A DNA stretch of 64,000 nucleotides from positions 62,001 to 126,000 of the forward strand of contig NZ_FOCL01000019.1 in the NCBI RefSeq assembly GCF_900110105.1, written 5' to 3'. The position numbers were made by a program, and so were the translations under genes. Under the pieces are notes generated by a model, which saw nothing but the letters and a program-made list of their open reading frames with translations, was not told the origin of the DNA and did no database searches. Below are positions 26,984-35,908 of this stretch, in pieces (within the stretch, counting starts at the first letter, position 1; every line of letters begins with the position of its first letter). This DNA comes from Mucilaginibacter gossypiicola (lineage in GTDB: Bacteria; Bacteroidota; Bacteroidia; Sphingobacteriales; Sphingobacteriaceae).

Positions 26984-28333
26984 ATGTATAACATTTTTTC
27001 AATAAACAGTCGCCGGAAAAACAGCTGGCGACTGTTTATCATTGCCGCTATTTTTGCATTTACAGCACTGAAGCCAACCATCTCCAGTGCGCATCAAACG
27101 CCAAACACGCTTATTTTCCTGGATGCAAGCCCGAACAGGGTTGCGCTGGAACTTCAAATACCGCTGTCTGAACTTGAACTTGCCTTTGGCAATAACATAT
27201 CTAAAAACCCGGAAACGCTAATTGAAAGGTTAGGGCCACAATTAAAAGAATACCTCAGAGCGCACATACATGCATATTTGAAGAAAACCGTCCCATGGGA
27301 AGTTGAAATAGAGGCGTTGAGGATGGATAAAGGAAAATACATTGAAAATGGTATGGATTATTGGGAAGTGATCGCTAATGTGGTTATTATACCGCAGGCA
27401 GGTGAAAACACCCGGAAATTTATGCTTAATTATGATGTGATCATGCATCAGGTGATTAATCATGCCGCCCTCGTTTCCGTCCGCAGCGATTGGGAAACCG
27501 GAAATTTAAACCCGACTGCCGATGCAATGGTAATCAGCAGAAATATGAAAGATAATGTAATATATCCTTTAGAAATAAACTTACAGCAGGGAAGCTGGTT
27601 TAAAGGTTTTAAAAGTATGCTTATGTTAGGTATGAAGCATATTAAGGAGGGTACCGATCACTTACTGTTTTTAATTATGCTGTTATTACCGGCTACACTC
27701 CTAATAAATGGCAAACGATGGGGAAAGTTTGGAGGTACCAAATATAGTATCCTGAAATTATTAAAAATTGTTACTTCGTTTACCATCGGCCACTCTGTTA
27801 CGCTGCTGATAGGCGCCTTAGGCTGGCTACGGTTGCCGGCACAACCGGTGGAAATATTGATCGCATTTTCTATCCTGGTTTCGGCGGTACATGCGATAAG
27901 GCCAATTTTTCCGGGGAGAGAGATGTATGTAGCAGCCGGCTTTGGCCTAATCCATGGTTTGGCATTCGCATCAATATTAGCTAACCTTAAACTGGGAGCA
28001 GGCACAATGGCCTTGAGCATTTTAGGTTTTAACCTGGGCATTGAGATCATGCAGCTTTTTGTAGTATTGATTACAATTCCGTGGTTAATTTTATTGAGCC
28101 TAACGCCGGTTTACAAATATGTAAGAACTGGCGGTGCGGTTATGTCAGGCATAGTTGCTATTGCATGGATAGCAGAACGTGCAACTGAAACGCCTAATTT
28201 TATTTCGGCATTTGTAAATAAGGTAGCCGAACAGGCTCACTGGGCAATTGTGATACTGGCGATACTATCATTACTAAGTATTCTGTTAAAAGGACGAATT
28301 TCGCCTCCAGCACAATTAAACACAAAAAGCTAA
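26984..28333 (+). CDS. HupE/UreJ family membrane protein
   Basis: Multi-pass inner-membrane protein of the HupE/UreJ_2 family; relatives have been proposed as nickel or cobalt carriers. A cleavable signal or first helix (about 15-34) is followed by an extracytoplasmic domain of about 180 residues. A C-terminal membrane domain (about 205-440) carries the family motifs MKHIKEGTDHLLFLIM, FTIGHSVTLLIGA, VSAVHAIRP and GFGLIHGLAFASIL. The four His-containing motifs are the expected metal path. 449 residues; ATG 26984. Paired with the DUF3500 lipoprotein upstream and followed by a strong terminator. Confidence 0.88.
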   Translation: MYNIFSINSRRKNSWRLFIIAAIFAFTALKPTISSAHQTPNTLIFLDASPNRVALELQIPLSELELAFGNNISKNPETLIERLGPQLKEYLRAHIHAYLKKTVPWEVEIEALRMDKGKYIENGMDYWEVIANVVIIPQAGENTRKFMLNYDVIMHQVINHAALVSVRSDWETGNLNPTADAMVISRNMKDNVIYPLEINLQQGSWFKGFKSMLMLGMKHIKEGTDHLLFLIMLLLPATLLINGKRWGKFGGTKYSILKLLKIVTSFTIGHSVTLLIGALGWLRLPAQPVEILIAFSILVSAVHAIRPIFPGREMYVAAGFGLIHGLAFASILANLKLGAGTMALSILGFNLGIEIMQLFVVLITIPWLILLSLTPVYKYVRTGGAVMSGIVAIAWIAERATETPNFISAFVNKVAEQAHWAIVILAILSLLSILLKGRISPPAQLNTKS

Positions 28334-28380
28334 TATGGGTGCCATTCATTTTCAATCTCAGATTGGACAGAGTTACATTT

Positions 28381-28421
28381 ACAAAAAAGCCGTTTTTCTT
28401 GTGGAGAAACGGCTTTTTTGT
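28381..28421. terminator. Bidirectional rho-independent terminator
   Basis: ACAAAAAAGCCGTTT (28381-28395) is the exact complement of AAACGGCTTTTTTGT (28407-28421). The stem has A/T runs on both sides, as expected between the convergent HupE-like and monooxygenase genes. Confidence 0.9.
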
Positions 28422-28439
28422 AGCGAAGAAATTTGGCCA

Positions 28440-29993
28440 TTATGCTTTACTGCCTACAAACCAGAGATTAGCAGCCTTCCGAAGTTCAGCATAATCCGGC
28501 TCGTTGTCAGAAGCCCAGGCAATGATGCCGTCCGGGCGTATCAATACTGCGCTTAAGCCAAATTGCTCCTTTGCCCTGCCCGAAACATATTTAAATTGAT
28601 CACCGTATTCTTCGGCCACGGTTTTTAGCGGGGTATTCTCGTCAAAGTCGAGCAATAAGCCGCGGCCATCATGCATCAACCCGCCAATCCTGGCACCATC
28701 TTCAAATTCAAAATCGGGAACGCTACGGCCTGTTAAAGGATTGCTGCCTGCAATATTGTAGTGCGTATTAATCCCCCAAACCCTTCCTGCGATGTATGTA
28801 GCACCGTCGCGCGTATTTATAAGATCGCTCATAATTGCGTACAAGGCCTGGGAATCAGGATCAGGCTTCATGATTGCAACCTGCGCGCGCGACCAATCTA
28901 AAACCTGCACGCCAACAGGGTGTCGTTCGGTATAATAACTGTCCAGTAATGCCTCAGGCGCTTTATTTTGAATGGTTGCGGCAAGCTTCCAACCCAGGTT
29001 CATGGCATCGCCTAATCCAAGATTAAGCCCCTGCCCTCCTAACGGCGCGTGAATGTGTGCCGCATCGCCGGCTAAAAGTACCCGTCCGTTACGGTAAGTT
29101 GTGGCCTGCCGTGCCCGATCTGTCCAGGTGGTTGCGATATGCAGGGCGTTAAGTGTAACGTCGGTATCGGAAATCCGGCGCAACACCTCCTGTAAGTGTT
29201 CAAGCATAACAGGTTTTCCTGAACCGTGAAATGCCCCGCAATCAAAATCCTGAATGGCCATGTAACCCGGCTGCGATTGCATGTACATGCCCCGTGGTGT
29301 CACATTCCGTCCTGGTTTAAGCTTTTCCGGATCTGCTATCTCAACCAGCGCAGTGTAGCCGGTAAACTCCGGCTCGGTACCGGCAAATTCAAAACCGCCG
29401 ACTTTACGCACTGCGCTCCGGCTTCCGTCGCAACCAACAAGCCATTTACTTTGAAATAATTGCTCGTCGGATTGAACAGTTACCCCATCCGCGGTTTGGT
29501 GAAAGCCGGTAACAGCGAACCCGCGTTTGATTTCTACGCCCAATAATTGGGCACGATGTGTTAGCACAGTTTCAAGCTCTGCCATTTCAGAAATTAAGCT
29601 GGTAGCGACTGAGCCGGGCAAACAGTATTGCCATTGCGAAGTATCGACATTACCTTCAAGAATAGGTATTCCGGCAAAATGCCCTACCTGTCGCTGGGCT
29701 CCTTGTTTGGCATTTTGATGCGGATTTTTAATCCGGTTATGAATCTCAAGTTCATTTAGCAGGCCGCGGCGATAAAGCGCTTCAATAGTTGGCGCCGAGA
29801 GTCCTCTGATGCCGAATGGCAGTTGTTTCAATAGCGAATGAGGATCCTCTGCCTTTTCGAGTATCAGAACAGAGCAATTGGCCAGGGCCAGTTCGCAGGC
29901 GAGGAACAGGCCTACCGGTCCGGCCCCGGAAATGATGACATCATAATTAGTATGATTTTGTACAGATTTATCGTTCTCAGATATTGGTTTCAT
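28440..29993 (-). CDS. FAD-dependent aromatic hydroxylase/monooxygenase
   Basis: Single-component flavin monooxygenase of the PHBH/PheA-TfdB group, which hydroxylates aromatic or polyketide-like compounds using NAD(P)H and O2. Visible are the N-terminal FAD-binding ISGAGPVGLFLACELA (Gly23, 25, 28), the central DG motif WLVGCDGSRSAVRK, and GDAAHIHAPLGGQGLNLGL (the GD motif that binds the FAD ribityl). The C-terminal ~130 residues are a thioredoxin-like domain ending in DGIIAWAS, as in rifampicin and phenol hydroxylases. 517 residues from the ATG at 29993. The gene is 41 bases downstream of an AraC regulator on the same strand, which may control it. Substrate unknown; antibiotic inactivation is one possibility. 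Confidence 0.9.
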   Translation of the reverse strand: MKPISENDKSVQNHTNYDVIISGAGPVGLFLACELALANCSVLILEKAEDPHSLLKQLPFGIRGLSAPTIEALYRRGLLNELEIHNRIKNPHQNAKQGAQRQVGHFAGIPILEGNVDTSQWQYCLPGSVATSLISEMAELETVLTHRAQLLGVEIKRGFAVTGFHQTADGVTVQSDEQLFQSKWLVGCDGSRSAVRKVGGFEFAGTEPEFTGYTALVEIADPEKLKPGRNVTPRGMYMQSQPGYMAIQDFDCGAFHGSGKPVMLEHLQEVLRRISDTDVTLNALHIATTWTDRARQATTYRNGRVLLAGDAAHIHAPLGGQGLNLGLGDAMNLGWKLAATIQNKAPEALLDSYYTERHPVGVQVLDWSRAQVAIMKPDPDSQALYAIMSDLINTRDGATYIAGRVWGINTHYNIAGSNPLTGRSVPDFEFEDGARIGGLMHDGRGLLLDFDENTPLKTVAEEYGDQFKYVSGRAKEQFGLSAVLIRPDGIIAWASDNEPDYAELRKAANLWFVGSKA

Positions 29994-30034
29994 ATATATT
30001 ATATTGAAACACAAAATTCTGCAATGCCCACAGC

Positions 30035-30853
30035 TTAGGCTTGTACAAACGCGACAAAATCATTGCTTACTGCTTGCTTTCCTTTCTTCGCTTTTCGGGC
30101 AAAGGCCGCCGGCGTGGTGCCGCTATATCGTTTAAATTCCCTGCTCAGATGGGATTGATCTGTATAACCCAGCTCATGAGCTAAGCCGGCAAGATTTGTA
30201 TCCGGGTAATGCCATAACCGGTTTCGTATTTGCTCAAAACGCATTAAACCCGACACGTCTTTAACACTATAGCCGGAAGATTGCTTGAATTTTCTTTCAA
30301 GCGTACGCACGGTGGCATGAGCGGCCTCTGCTACCTGGCTTACAGGTATAGTCCCATTTGCTTTCCGCATAGCAGCTCCCGCTTTGAATAACATACTGTT
30401 AACAGCTATCCCCGAATGCGCGCTAAGAAAATATTGCTTTACTTCTGACAATGCGTTATCTATCCTGCCCATATTAATCCACTCATTCAATACAGCCTGC
30501 AGCCGGGCAATGGGGTGCTCAAAGGTATGTACCCCAACTTTACCGGAAGGGAGTCCGAGCAGGTCAAACACAGTCCACGGGAAGCACCTGATACCAATAA
30601 TTTCCAAACGCCCTCCCGAATAAAAAACAACCGGCTGATTAAGCAGACCCATCATAAGCGGTGATGGCAACGGCTGTAAGCTCCCCTCATCTAAAATGCT
30701 AATAGCGCTTCCGAAATAGAAAATGATCTCGGCGAAACCATCAGGCTGAACCTCAAAACTTGATTGTGGTTCTTCTGCTTCTCTGACATTGTACCAAAAG
30801 CATTTTATAGTGTCCCGCAGTTCTTCAGGAGGTTCAAATTCTTGGTGCTTCAT
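30035..30853 (-). CDS. AraC family transcriptional regulator
   Basis: 272 residues: an N-terminal cupin-like sensor of the DUF6597 type (CFWYNVREAEEPQSSFEVQP with DGFAEIIFYFG) and a C-terminal AraC double helix-turn-helix (about 160-255). The HTH shows VAEAAHATVRTLERKFKQ, LAGLAHELGYTDQSHLSREF and the ending KRYSGTTPAAFARKA. ATG at 30853. First gene of a probable two-gene unit with the FAD hydroxylase. The 261-base upstream gap has no recognisable operator except a hairpin near 31000. Confidence 0.92.
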   Translation of the reverse strand: MKHQEFEPPEELRDTIKCFWYNVREAEEPQSSFEVQPDGFAEIIFYFGSAISILDEGSLQPLPSPLMMGLLNQPVVFYSGGRLEIIGIRCFPWTVFDLLGLPSGKVGVHTFEHPIARLQAVLNEWINMGRIDNALSEVKQYFLSAHSGIAVNSMLFKAGAAMRKANGTIPVSQVAEAAHATVRTLERKFKQSSGYSVKDVSGLMRFEQIRNRLWHYPDTNLAGLAHELGYTDQSHLSREFKRYSGTTPAAFARKAKKGKQAVSNDFVAFVQA

Positions 30854-30981
30854 TTTGAAAGATAGATATACTTAAGCGCATTGAAAACAAAAATATTGTA
30901 TTGTATCTCTATTTGTGCCGGTTAATAACTCCACAATACCTACAGTTAGAGCTGATACCTTGCACATGATGACTACCCATA

Positions 30982-31019
30982 CTTATGTGCCGATATTACC
31001 CCGATCGTCGACACATAAG
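30982..31019. repeat. Imperfect hairpin in the divergent upstream region
   Basis: CTTATGTG (30982-30989) and CACATAAG (31012-31019) are perfect 8-bp arms, with an inner CGAT/ATCG pair making a two-step stem. It lies between the AraC gene and the secreted-protein gene. There is no U run, so it is not a terminator; it could be a regulatory structure or an operator. Confidence 0.4.
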
Positions 31020-31114
31020 CCCTCCTCGTCTACTCCGTTTGTGGTTATGCCCGATATGTATTTGTTTTGACGTGTTTGTAAATCCTGTTATCAGATACAC
31101 TACTCATTAAAAAC

Positions 31115-31681
31115 ATGAAAAAAATTATTCTAACATCCGCAATTTTCCTGGCTGTTGTAGCCACCAGCCACACTGCAAGTGCGCAAATCAGTATCAATGT
31201 CAATATCGGCTCGCAACCGGCATGGGGACCTACCGGCTATGACCATGTTGACTATTACTACATCCCGGCTATAGATGCTTATTACTATGTTCCTTCGGCT
31301 CAATACGTTTACCTGGTTAACAATAAATGGGTTTGGAATGCAGCATTGCCTTCACGCTATTCGGGATTTGATTTATATGGTGCTTACAAAGTGGTCATGA
31401 ACACTCCGAAACCCTACCTGCAGCACCGGTCGCATATCACCAAATATAGCAGATACAAAACCTATACTGCTAAACAACCGGTGATCAGGGATAGCCGTGA
31501 CGCAAAATATACCCAGGCACGCAACAATCAGGGTCACAACCAGCAGGAAAGGCAGCAAGGCCAGAGACAACCTGCTAACGACAGACCTGAAAACAAAAAA
31601 GATGACCAGCACCAGTCTCCATCACAAAAAAACGACAGGCAAAATAAAGGCGATAATAAAAACCGCCCCAATAATCATTAA
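31115..31681 (+). CDS. Secreted basic low-complexity protein
   Basis: Signal peptide MKKIILTSAIFLAVVATSHT with cleavage near ASAQ. A Tyr-rich segment with repeated YYY/YYV (about 45-75, DYYYIPAIDAYYYVPSAQYV) follows. The second half is dominated by Gln, Asn, Lys and Arg (QQERQQGQRQP, NRPNNH) and probably disordered. The first half resembles a widespread family of short Bacteroidota exported proteins; no activity is known. 188 residues. A hairpin 15 bases after the stop separates it from the convergent sensor gene. Confidence 0.75.
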   Translation: MKKIILTSAIFLAVVATSHTASAQISINVNIGSQPAWGPTGYDHVDYYYIPAIDAYYYVPSAQYVYLVNNKWVWNAALPSRYSGFDLYGAYKVVMNTPKPYLQHRSHITKYSRYKTYTAKQPVIRDSRDAKYTQARNNQGHNQQERQQGQRQPANDRPENKKDDQHQSPSQKNDRQNKGDNKNRPNNH

Positions 31682-31695
31682 TAATCAATAAGTTT

Positions 31696-31731
31696 AAGTT
31701 CAGCAATCTCTATTAAGGGATTGTTGAACTT
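31696..31731. terminator. Convergent terminator-like hairpin
   Basis: AAGTTCAGCAATC and the complementary GATTGTTGAACTT form a stem of about 13 bp (one G-U) between the secreted-protein gene and the convergent hybrid-sensor gene. The T run after it is short and interrupted. Confidence 0.55.
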
Positions 31732-31769
31732 ATTCAATGTCCCTGCAGTCTCTCCGTCACACAGCCATC

Positions 31770-34700
31770 TCATTCCATAAATTCGGTCGGCGTTTTCCCG
31801 TACCTTTTTTTGAACTCCTTGCTGAAATATTTTCTGTCGCTAAAACCAACCATATAAGCCACCTCGTTAATGGTATACCGTTTAGTTTTGAGCAGTATCC
31901 CGGCGTTGTTCATTTTTATAGACTTGATAAAATCATTCACAGACATTCCGGTGACAGCATCTAACTTTTTATACAACACAGGCTGGCTCATTCCAATTTC
32001 GCGGGCCAGTTCAGGAACTCCGAATTCTAAATTATCGATATCCTTTTCAATGATCCTTACCAGTTTATTAATAAATTCATTATCAATTATGCTAACCAGT
32101 TCTTGGGTGGCCTGATCGTTCTTTTCTGAACCGGCATTTAAAACATGGTTATCAGTAGCCGTAATTTGTTCTTTAAATAGCTTCCTGATCCTTTCGCTTG
32201 CGTTTAACAGATTAGTAATCTGAAGCAGCAATACCTCGATGCTGAAAGGTTTGGTTAGATAAACGTCGGCACCCATTTTAAGGCCTTCTATGTGGCTTGC
32301 ACCGGATGCCCTGGCTGTTAAAAGAATAACAGGAATGTGGTTAGTCCGCTCGTCTGCCTTCACGTTGTTGCATAATGTAAAGCCATCCATTTCGGGCATC
32401 ATTACGTCGCTTATAATAACATCCGGGATACGTTCTTTCGCGGCTTCTAATCCTTTTACACCATTTTCGCAGGCAACAACTTCATAACGGTTTTGCAAAA
32501 AGTCGGCAATGAATGAACGAACTTCCGGGTTATCCTCCACAAGTAAAACAGTATGCTTTTTCTCCTTTGACAGGAGTTCTGATGAACCAGCTGATTCAAT
32601 GGCGGGCATAATTAAGTTATCAATCAATACCGGCCTTTGTACATTCAGAAAATCATTTACCGGGCTTTGTACCAGATCAGTATTTTTAAAGTGAGCCGTA
32701 CCTTTTCGCAGCTTTACAACAAAGGACGTCTTGTTGCCAGAATGGGCTATTTTACTATCTACCGCGATAGAACCTTTGTGCAGCTCAATAATACTTTTTG
32801 ATAAGGCAAGCCCTATACCATAGCCTGTATTTTGTTTACCAAGATCATTTTCCTGGAAATAATTTTCAAACAAATTCTTCAGATTTTCGGGGGCAATGCC
32901 TTTACCGTTATCTGCCACGGTAATGGTTACGTGATCTTTTCCCTCCACAACCAGAACATTGATATAACCGCCGCTATTGGTAAACTTAAATGCGTTGTGC
33001 AACAAATTAAAAAATACTTTTTCCAATTGTATTTTATCAAAATATAGCGGGATATAATCCGCAGAGGTAACCAGGTCAATAGTAATATTAGCGGATACCG
33101 CATGATCATAGAACGAATTGTAAATTTCGGAGATGGTAGTTACCACGTTATGCTCCGCAATATGCAGTTTCAGGTTGCCGGTTTCGGCCTTTCTGAAATC
33201 CATTAGTTCATTTACCAGTTGCAGCAGGCTATCGGAGTTTTTTTTAATGACCTGCAATTGCCGGGTTTGCGTGCCGTCCTTTTCTTCGAGGATCAATTTC
33301 TCTACCGGGCCAAATATCAGGGAAAGATGGGTGCGGATCTCGTGCGAGATATTAGTAAAAAAGTTGAGTTTTAAATGCGTGAGCTCTTTATCCCGCCGCA
33401 GCAAAGACCTCAAAATAAAAAAGCGTGCCAGCAGGAATACTATGCTTCCGATAAAGAGCACGTACAAACAATAAGCCCAGGTGGTTTCCCAAAAAGGGGG
33501 CAGCACTTTAATATGCAGGGTAACTGCCTTTCCCCAAACTCCATCATTGTTTGAGCCTTTCGCGAAAAATGTGTAATTCCCCGGCGACAGGTTGGTGTAC
33601 GGTGCGGATGGGATATCGGTATGTACCCAATCTTTATCAAAGGGTTCCAGTTTATACGCGTACTTGTTTTTATCAGATTTGATATAATTAAGCGCTGCAA
33701 AATCAATGGTGAATACATTTTGAGCATGCGAAAAAACCACATTTTGCGTAAGGCTGATATCCTTTGAGAGCAGATTATCCGGCTGGCTAATCCCTACAGC
33801 CTGGTTAAAAAGCTTCAATGCTGTAATGATCACCGGTGGAGGTATCGCGTTATCCTCAATTTTTGAGGGGAAGAAACTACTCAAGCCGTTAAGCCCGCCA
33901 AACAGCATTTCGCCGTCACTTGTTTTGTAGCAGGAATTGATGTTAAACGTATTACCTCCTAAGCCATCGTTTTTACTGTAGTTTTTAAAGGTTTGTGTAG
34001 CGATGGAAAACCGGGATAAACCGTTGCCTGTTCCCATCCACAGGTTATTTTTTTCATCTTCTAAAATACTGAGTACATTATTATTGGTTAAGCCTTCCTT
34101 TTCGGTATAAGTTATAAATTTTTCACGCACCTCGTCATATTTTGCAAGCCCGCCATAATACGAGCCAGCCCAAATCCACTTCTTTGTATCCTGGTAAATA
34201 CAATTAATATCATTTGACTTAAGGCCATCCTCAGTTTTGTAAACCTTGATATGGGTATGGTTGCGATTTGTTTTATATAAACCGTTGGCAGTAGCTATCC
34301 AGATATTCTTCCCGCTATCTTCCATCAAAGCCATGACAGATTTTTTGCCGATTTTGCCGGTAACAGGCTGATCTACGTGCTCCAATAAAGAGTCTTTTTT
34401 GCGAAAAATGAGCAACCCGCTTTGTGTACCTACCCAAAGATTGCCTTCCGAATCGTGCAGGATGCTCAGCACTTCCGAGCCTAAGGTTACCGGGTCGTTT
34501 TCCTTGTACAGGAAACGTTTAAAGCTATGGCTTGCCGGGTTAAACAGATTTAAACCGCCGCCGTGGGTACCTATCCATATACTTCGGTCTTTATCAATAT
34601 AAATCACCTTAACCAGGTCAGAACCGAGCGATGCAGGGTCATTTATTTTATTTTGATAGGTAGTAACGACATCCGCTTTGCGGTCGAAATAGTTGAGGCC

Positions 34701-35846
34701 GCCGCCTTCAGTACCGATCCACAGATTATGCTTTTCATCCTCGGCAACGGCGCTTACTACATTATTATTAATAGCCGAGTGATAGCGAGCCGTTTGATAA
34801 GTTAAAAATGTTGTATTGGGATTGGATACCATGTTGATACCGCCCCAGTAAGTACCAACCCAAACGGTGTTTGAATTATCAATAAAAACACTGTAAATAG
34901 AATTTTGGCTTAAACTGTTCTTATCCTCTGGATCGTGCCTGTAGGTTACAAATTGTTTTGTAACGAGATTTAAAATATTCAGGCCGCTTTGTGTACCTAT
35001 CCAGATTTTCCCCGACTTTTCGGGCTGCAGGACCCTGATATTATTGTTGGCAGGCCCATTAGCACCGTTATTGGCCAAAAATCGGGTGAAATTTCCGGAA
35101 CTTTTATTAAAAAAGTTCACGCCACCGTGCAGCGTTCCAATCCACAAATTATTAGCCGCATCTTCTGCAATAGTAGTTACATAATTATCACTCAGGCTAT
35201 TGGTTACTTTATCATCGTGCTTATACATTTGATAAGTATACCTGCCGTTTGTCTCCTGCATTTTGCTTAATCCTGCTGATGAGCCAATCCAATAATTACC
35301 GCCGCGATCCTGGTACAAGGTATGTACATTGGTGCCATATAAACCGGCAACAGAGTCAGGAACAGCAATAGAGTTAAAACTGCCGGTTGCGTTTGAAAAG
35401 CGGTAAAGCCCATCCGACGACCAAACCCACATGTTTCTGCGTTTATCCTCGTAAACTGCGCTTATGATTTCGGCACCTGTAATATGCAGACTTAGTTTAA
35501 CCCGTTCAAAACTATCAGTTTCGGGATTATATTTATTCAGTCCGTTACGTGTGCCCACCCAAAGCACTTTATGCGAATCAACTACGAGTGAAGTAATATA
35601 ATCAGATGAAATGCTCGACTGATCTGCCGGATTGTTTTTATAGATCTTAAAACTGCGGGTATTGTATTTATTAAGCCCATGCTGGGTACCATACCACATA
35701 AAACCGCGGCTATCCTGAACAATTGCCAATACAGAATTTTGAGACAGGCCATTATCCACCGTGAGGTTTTCAAATGCTATCCGCTGGCCATAACCGGATA
35801 ACGAAATAAATATGCAAAACAGGAATGTGGTTATAATTAGTTTCAT
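31770..35846 (-). CDS. Hybrid two-component sensor/regulator (HTCS) of the polysaccharide locus
   Basis: One-piece sensor, kinase and transcription factor that typically detects glycan fragments in the periplasm and activates susCD and enzyme genes. Order: signal peptide (1-21), two seven-bladed Reg_prop propellers (many N-x-x-W-x-G-T repeats, about 25-690), a Y_Y_Y domain (about 705-775) and one transmembrane helix (about 787-815). The HisKA region follows (NISHEIRTHLSLIFGP, phospho-His about 832), then HATPase (NLLHNAFKFTNSGG, GIGLALSKSI). A receiver domain comes next (VEDNPEVRS, ISDVMMPEMDG with phospho-Asp about 1144), and last a C-terminal AraC HTH (about 1255-1355). 1358 residues is normal. 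Last gene of the PUL run. Confidence 0.95.
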   Translation of the reverse strand: MKLIITTFLFCIFISLSGYGQRIAFENLTVDNGLSQNSVLAIVQDSRGFMWYGTQHGLNKYNTRSFKIYKNNPADQSSISSDYITSLVVDSHKVLWVGTRNGLNKYNPETDSFERVKLSLHITGAEIISAVYEDKRRNMWVWSSDGLYRFSNATGSFNSIAVPDSVAGLYGTNVHTLYQDRGGNYWIGSSAGLSKMQETNGRYTYQMYKHDDKVTNSLSDNYVTTIAEDAANNLWIGTLHGGVNFFNKSSGNFTRFLANNGANGPANNNIRVLQPEKSGKIWIGTQSGLNILNLVTKQFVTYRHDPEDKNSLSQNSIYSVFIDNSNTVWVGTYWGGINMVSNPNTTFLTYQTARYHSAINNNVVSAVAEDEKHNLWIGTEGGGLNYFDRKADVVTTYQNKINDPASLGSDLVKVIYIDKDRSIWIGTHGGGLNLFNPASHSFKRFLYKENDPVTLGSEVLSILHDSEGNLWVGTQSGLLIFRKKDSLLEHVDQPVTGKIGKKSVMALMEDSGKNIWIATANGLYKTNRNHTHIKVYKTEDGLKSNDINCIYQDTKKWIWAGSYYGGLAKYDEVREKFITYTEKEGLTNNNVLSILEDEKNNLWMGTGNGLSRFSIATQTFKNYSKNDGLGGNTFNINSCYKTSDGEMLFGGLNGLSSFFPSKIEDNAIPPPVIITALKLFNQAVGISQPDNLLSKDISLTQNVVFSHAQNVFTIDFAALNYIKSDKNKYAYKLEPFDKDWVHTDIPSAPYTNLSPGNYTFFAKGSNNDGVWGKAVTLHIKVLPPFWETTWAYCLYVLFIGSIVFLLARFFILRSLLRRDKELTHLKLNFFTNISHEIRTHLSLIFGPVEKLILEEKDGTQTRQLQVIKKNSDSLLQLVNELMDFRKAETGNLKLHIAEHNVVTTISEIYNSFYDHAVSANITIDLVTSADYIPLYFDKIQLEKVFFNLLHNAFKFTNSGGYINVLVVEGKDHVTITVADNGKGIAPENLKNLFENYFQENDLGKQNTGYGIGLALSKSIIELHKGSIAVDSKIAHSGNKTSFVVKLRKGTAHFKNTDLVQSPVNDFLNVQRPVLIDNLIMPAIESAGSSELLSKEKKHTVLLVEDNPEVRSFIADFLQNRYEVVACENGVKGLEAAKERIPDVIISDVMMPEMDGFTLCNNVKADERTNHIPVILLTARASGASHIEGLKMGADVYLTKPFSIEVLLLQITNLLNASERIRKLFKEQITATDNHVLNAGSEKNDQATQELVSIIDNEFINKLVRIIEKDIDNLEFGVPELAREIGMSQPVLYKKLDAVTGMSVNDFIKSIKMNNAGILLKTKRYTINEVAYMVGFSDRKYFSKEFKKRYGKTPTEFME

Positions 35847-35908
35847 CTCGCCGCCCGGAAAATAAAACTAATTAAATTTATTTTACTTATCCAACACCTA
35901 TGCATTTA

